The notes under the pieces: model-generated | Seen by the model: only the letters and a program-made list of their open reading frames with translations | What the model was told of the DNA's origin: nothing | The model's database searches: none | Translations under genes and position numbers: made by a program | Source: Phycisphaeraceae bacterium | GTDB taxonomy: Bacteria; Planctomycetota; Phycisphaerae; Phycisphaerales; Zrk34 | Length of the DNA: 64,000 bases | Assembly: GCA_028284925.1 (NCBI GenBank) | Contig: JANQQT010000007.1 | Coordinates: forward strand, 26,707 to 90,706 | Direction of reading: 5' to 3' | Shown: positions 63,424 to 64,000 of the stretch, one piece after another | Layout: the number at the start of each line of letters is the position of its first letter | How positions within the stretch are numbered: the first letter of the stretch is position 1

Positions 63424-64000
63424 ATGGTTGATCGGAAACGTGAGGTTGAGTTACCGTTGAAGTGGAGGACGCCGGATCGGTGGGCCGGGATGGTTTTGGA
63501 GGATATATGCGGGTTATTGAATGATCATGCGCATTTGGAGAAAAAGGCGGCGGCGAATGCGTTGGAGTTGCTGAATCGGTGGCCGGGGGAGGATCCGCCG
63601 CAGAATTGGGTGACGGCGATGACGGCGGTGGCGAAGGATGAGGCGGAGCATTTGGCGGCGGTAACGCGGATTTTGAAGCGTAGGGGCGGGAAATTGACGA
63701 AATATCACCGGAATGCGTATGCGGCGGCGTTGCGGGGGTTGGTAAGAATGGGGGAAGGGCCGCGGGAGCTGGTGGATCGGCTGCTGGTGAGTGCGTTGAT
63801 CGAGTTGCGAAGTTGTGAGCGATTTGATGTTTTGGCGCGAAATTGTGGGGATGAGAAGCTGAAAAAGCTGTATGGGGGGCTGTGGGCGAGTGAGCATGGG
63901 CATTATTTGATGTTTTTGGGGCTGGCGGAGGATGTGGAGGAGAAGGAGGAGGTGGAGGCGCGGTGGGAGGAGATGCTGGAGGCGGAGGCGGGGATAAGTC
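63424..64000 (+). CDS. miaE: tRNA-(ms2io6A)-hydroxylase MiaE (partial, runs off the edge)
   Basis: The first 192 codons of a di-iron tRNA hydroxylase that hydroxylates the isopentenyl group of ms2i6A37. The ferritin-like four-helix pattern with its iron ligands is visible: LLNDHAHLEKKAAANAL, AVAKDEAEHLAAV, ALIELRSCERFDVL and ASEHGHYLMFLGLAE. The frame is still open at base 64000, so the last few residues are missing from the window. G-ending codons dominate (gcg, ttg, gag), in line with strand composition here. No Shine-Dalgarno; TAGAAT is 5 nt upstream. Confidence 0.9.
   Translation, partial: MVDRKREVELPLKWRTPDRWAGMVLEDICGLLNDHAHLEKKAAANALELLNRWPGEDPPQNWVTAMTAVAKDEAEHLAAVTRILKRRGGKLTKYHRNAYAAALRGLVRMGEGPRELVDRLLVSALIELRSCERFDVLARNCGDEKLKKLYGGLWASEHGHYLMFLGLAEDVEEKEEVEARWEEMLEAEAGIS

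Overview
The window looks like chromosomal DNA of a mid-GC member of the Planctomycetota, most likely class Phycisphaerae. This is an inference from gene content: PEP-CTERM secreted proteins, a secreted sulfatase, very large PQQ-propeller proteins, FloA, a futalosine-pathway menaquinone gene (mqnD), bacterial peptidoglycan genes (murA, murC), and eukaryote-like Ser/Thr kinases. No phage, transposase, CRISPR array, tRNA or rRNA gene was found. Almost all of it is core or conserved-lineage chromosome.

Layout. 0.2-10.6 kb: M1 aminopeptidase, accA, tyrA-proC, a NifU-type scaffold protein, argH plus a hypothetical protein, a short promoter/leader-ORF/terminator unit ahead of a PaiB-like protein, then thiL overlapping a tsaE-yacG fusion. 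10.7-16.2 kb: a Fur-fold regulator with its metal ligands replaced, a CYTH protein, and a carbamoyltransferase-SxtJ-DUF5989-SGNH hydrolase module. 16.2-23.5 kb: murA-acyltransferase-hslU on the minus strand, a secreted sulfatase, a small Cys-rich protein overlapping xerD, and a conserved coiled-coil protein. 23.8-31.4 kb: a NatAB-type ABC exporter, TatD, TcdA, MurC, MqnD and a lipoprotein. 31.6-34.4 kb: a histidine kinase followed by a response-regulator diguanylate cyclase. 34.4-39.4 kb: an operon of PTS EIIA, PII-like protein and three antiporter-type membrane proteins. 39.5-48.8 kb: pdxA, rpoZ, a MarR regulator, two PEP-CTERM proteins, xylB, a lone ABC ATPase, a kinase and an AAC(3)-type acetyltransferase. 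48.9-64 kb: a Tat-exported TIM-barrel protein, a fused ABC permease, a second kinase, an amidase-like protein with altered zinc ligands, a 1415-residue double-propeller protein, the SRP RNA followed by dnaX-ebfC-recR, floA, mtnA, and the 5' part of miaE running off the right edge.

The strongest leads are: (1) the EIIA/PII-like/triple-antiporter operon, which looks like a regulated ion-homeostasis unit; (2) the carbamoyltransferase-SxtJ-DUF5989-SGNH module; (3) repeated -10-like hexamers 5-10 nt before start codons that lack a Shine-Dalgarno, suggesting frequent leaderless mRNAs; (4) an abrupt strand-composition switch near 47.8-48.0 kb that does not depend on gene direction; (5) several lineage-type protein changes: the TsaE-YacG fusion, the metal-site-less Fur, a DnaX without its zinc cysteines, and an amidase without two zinc ligands.

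The many long ORFs antisense to the genes listed are treated as shadows and omitted.
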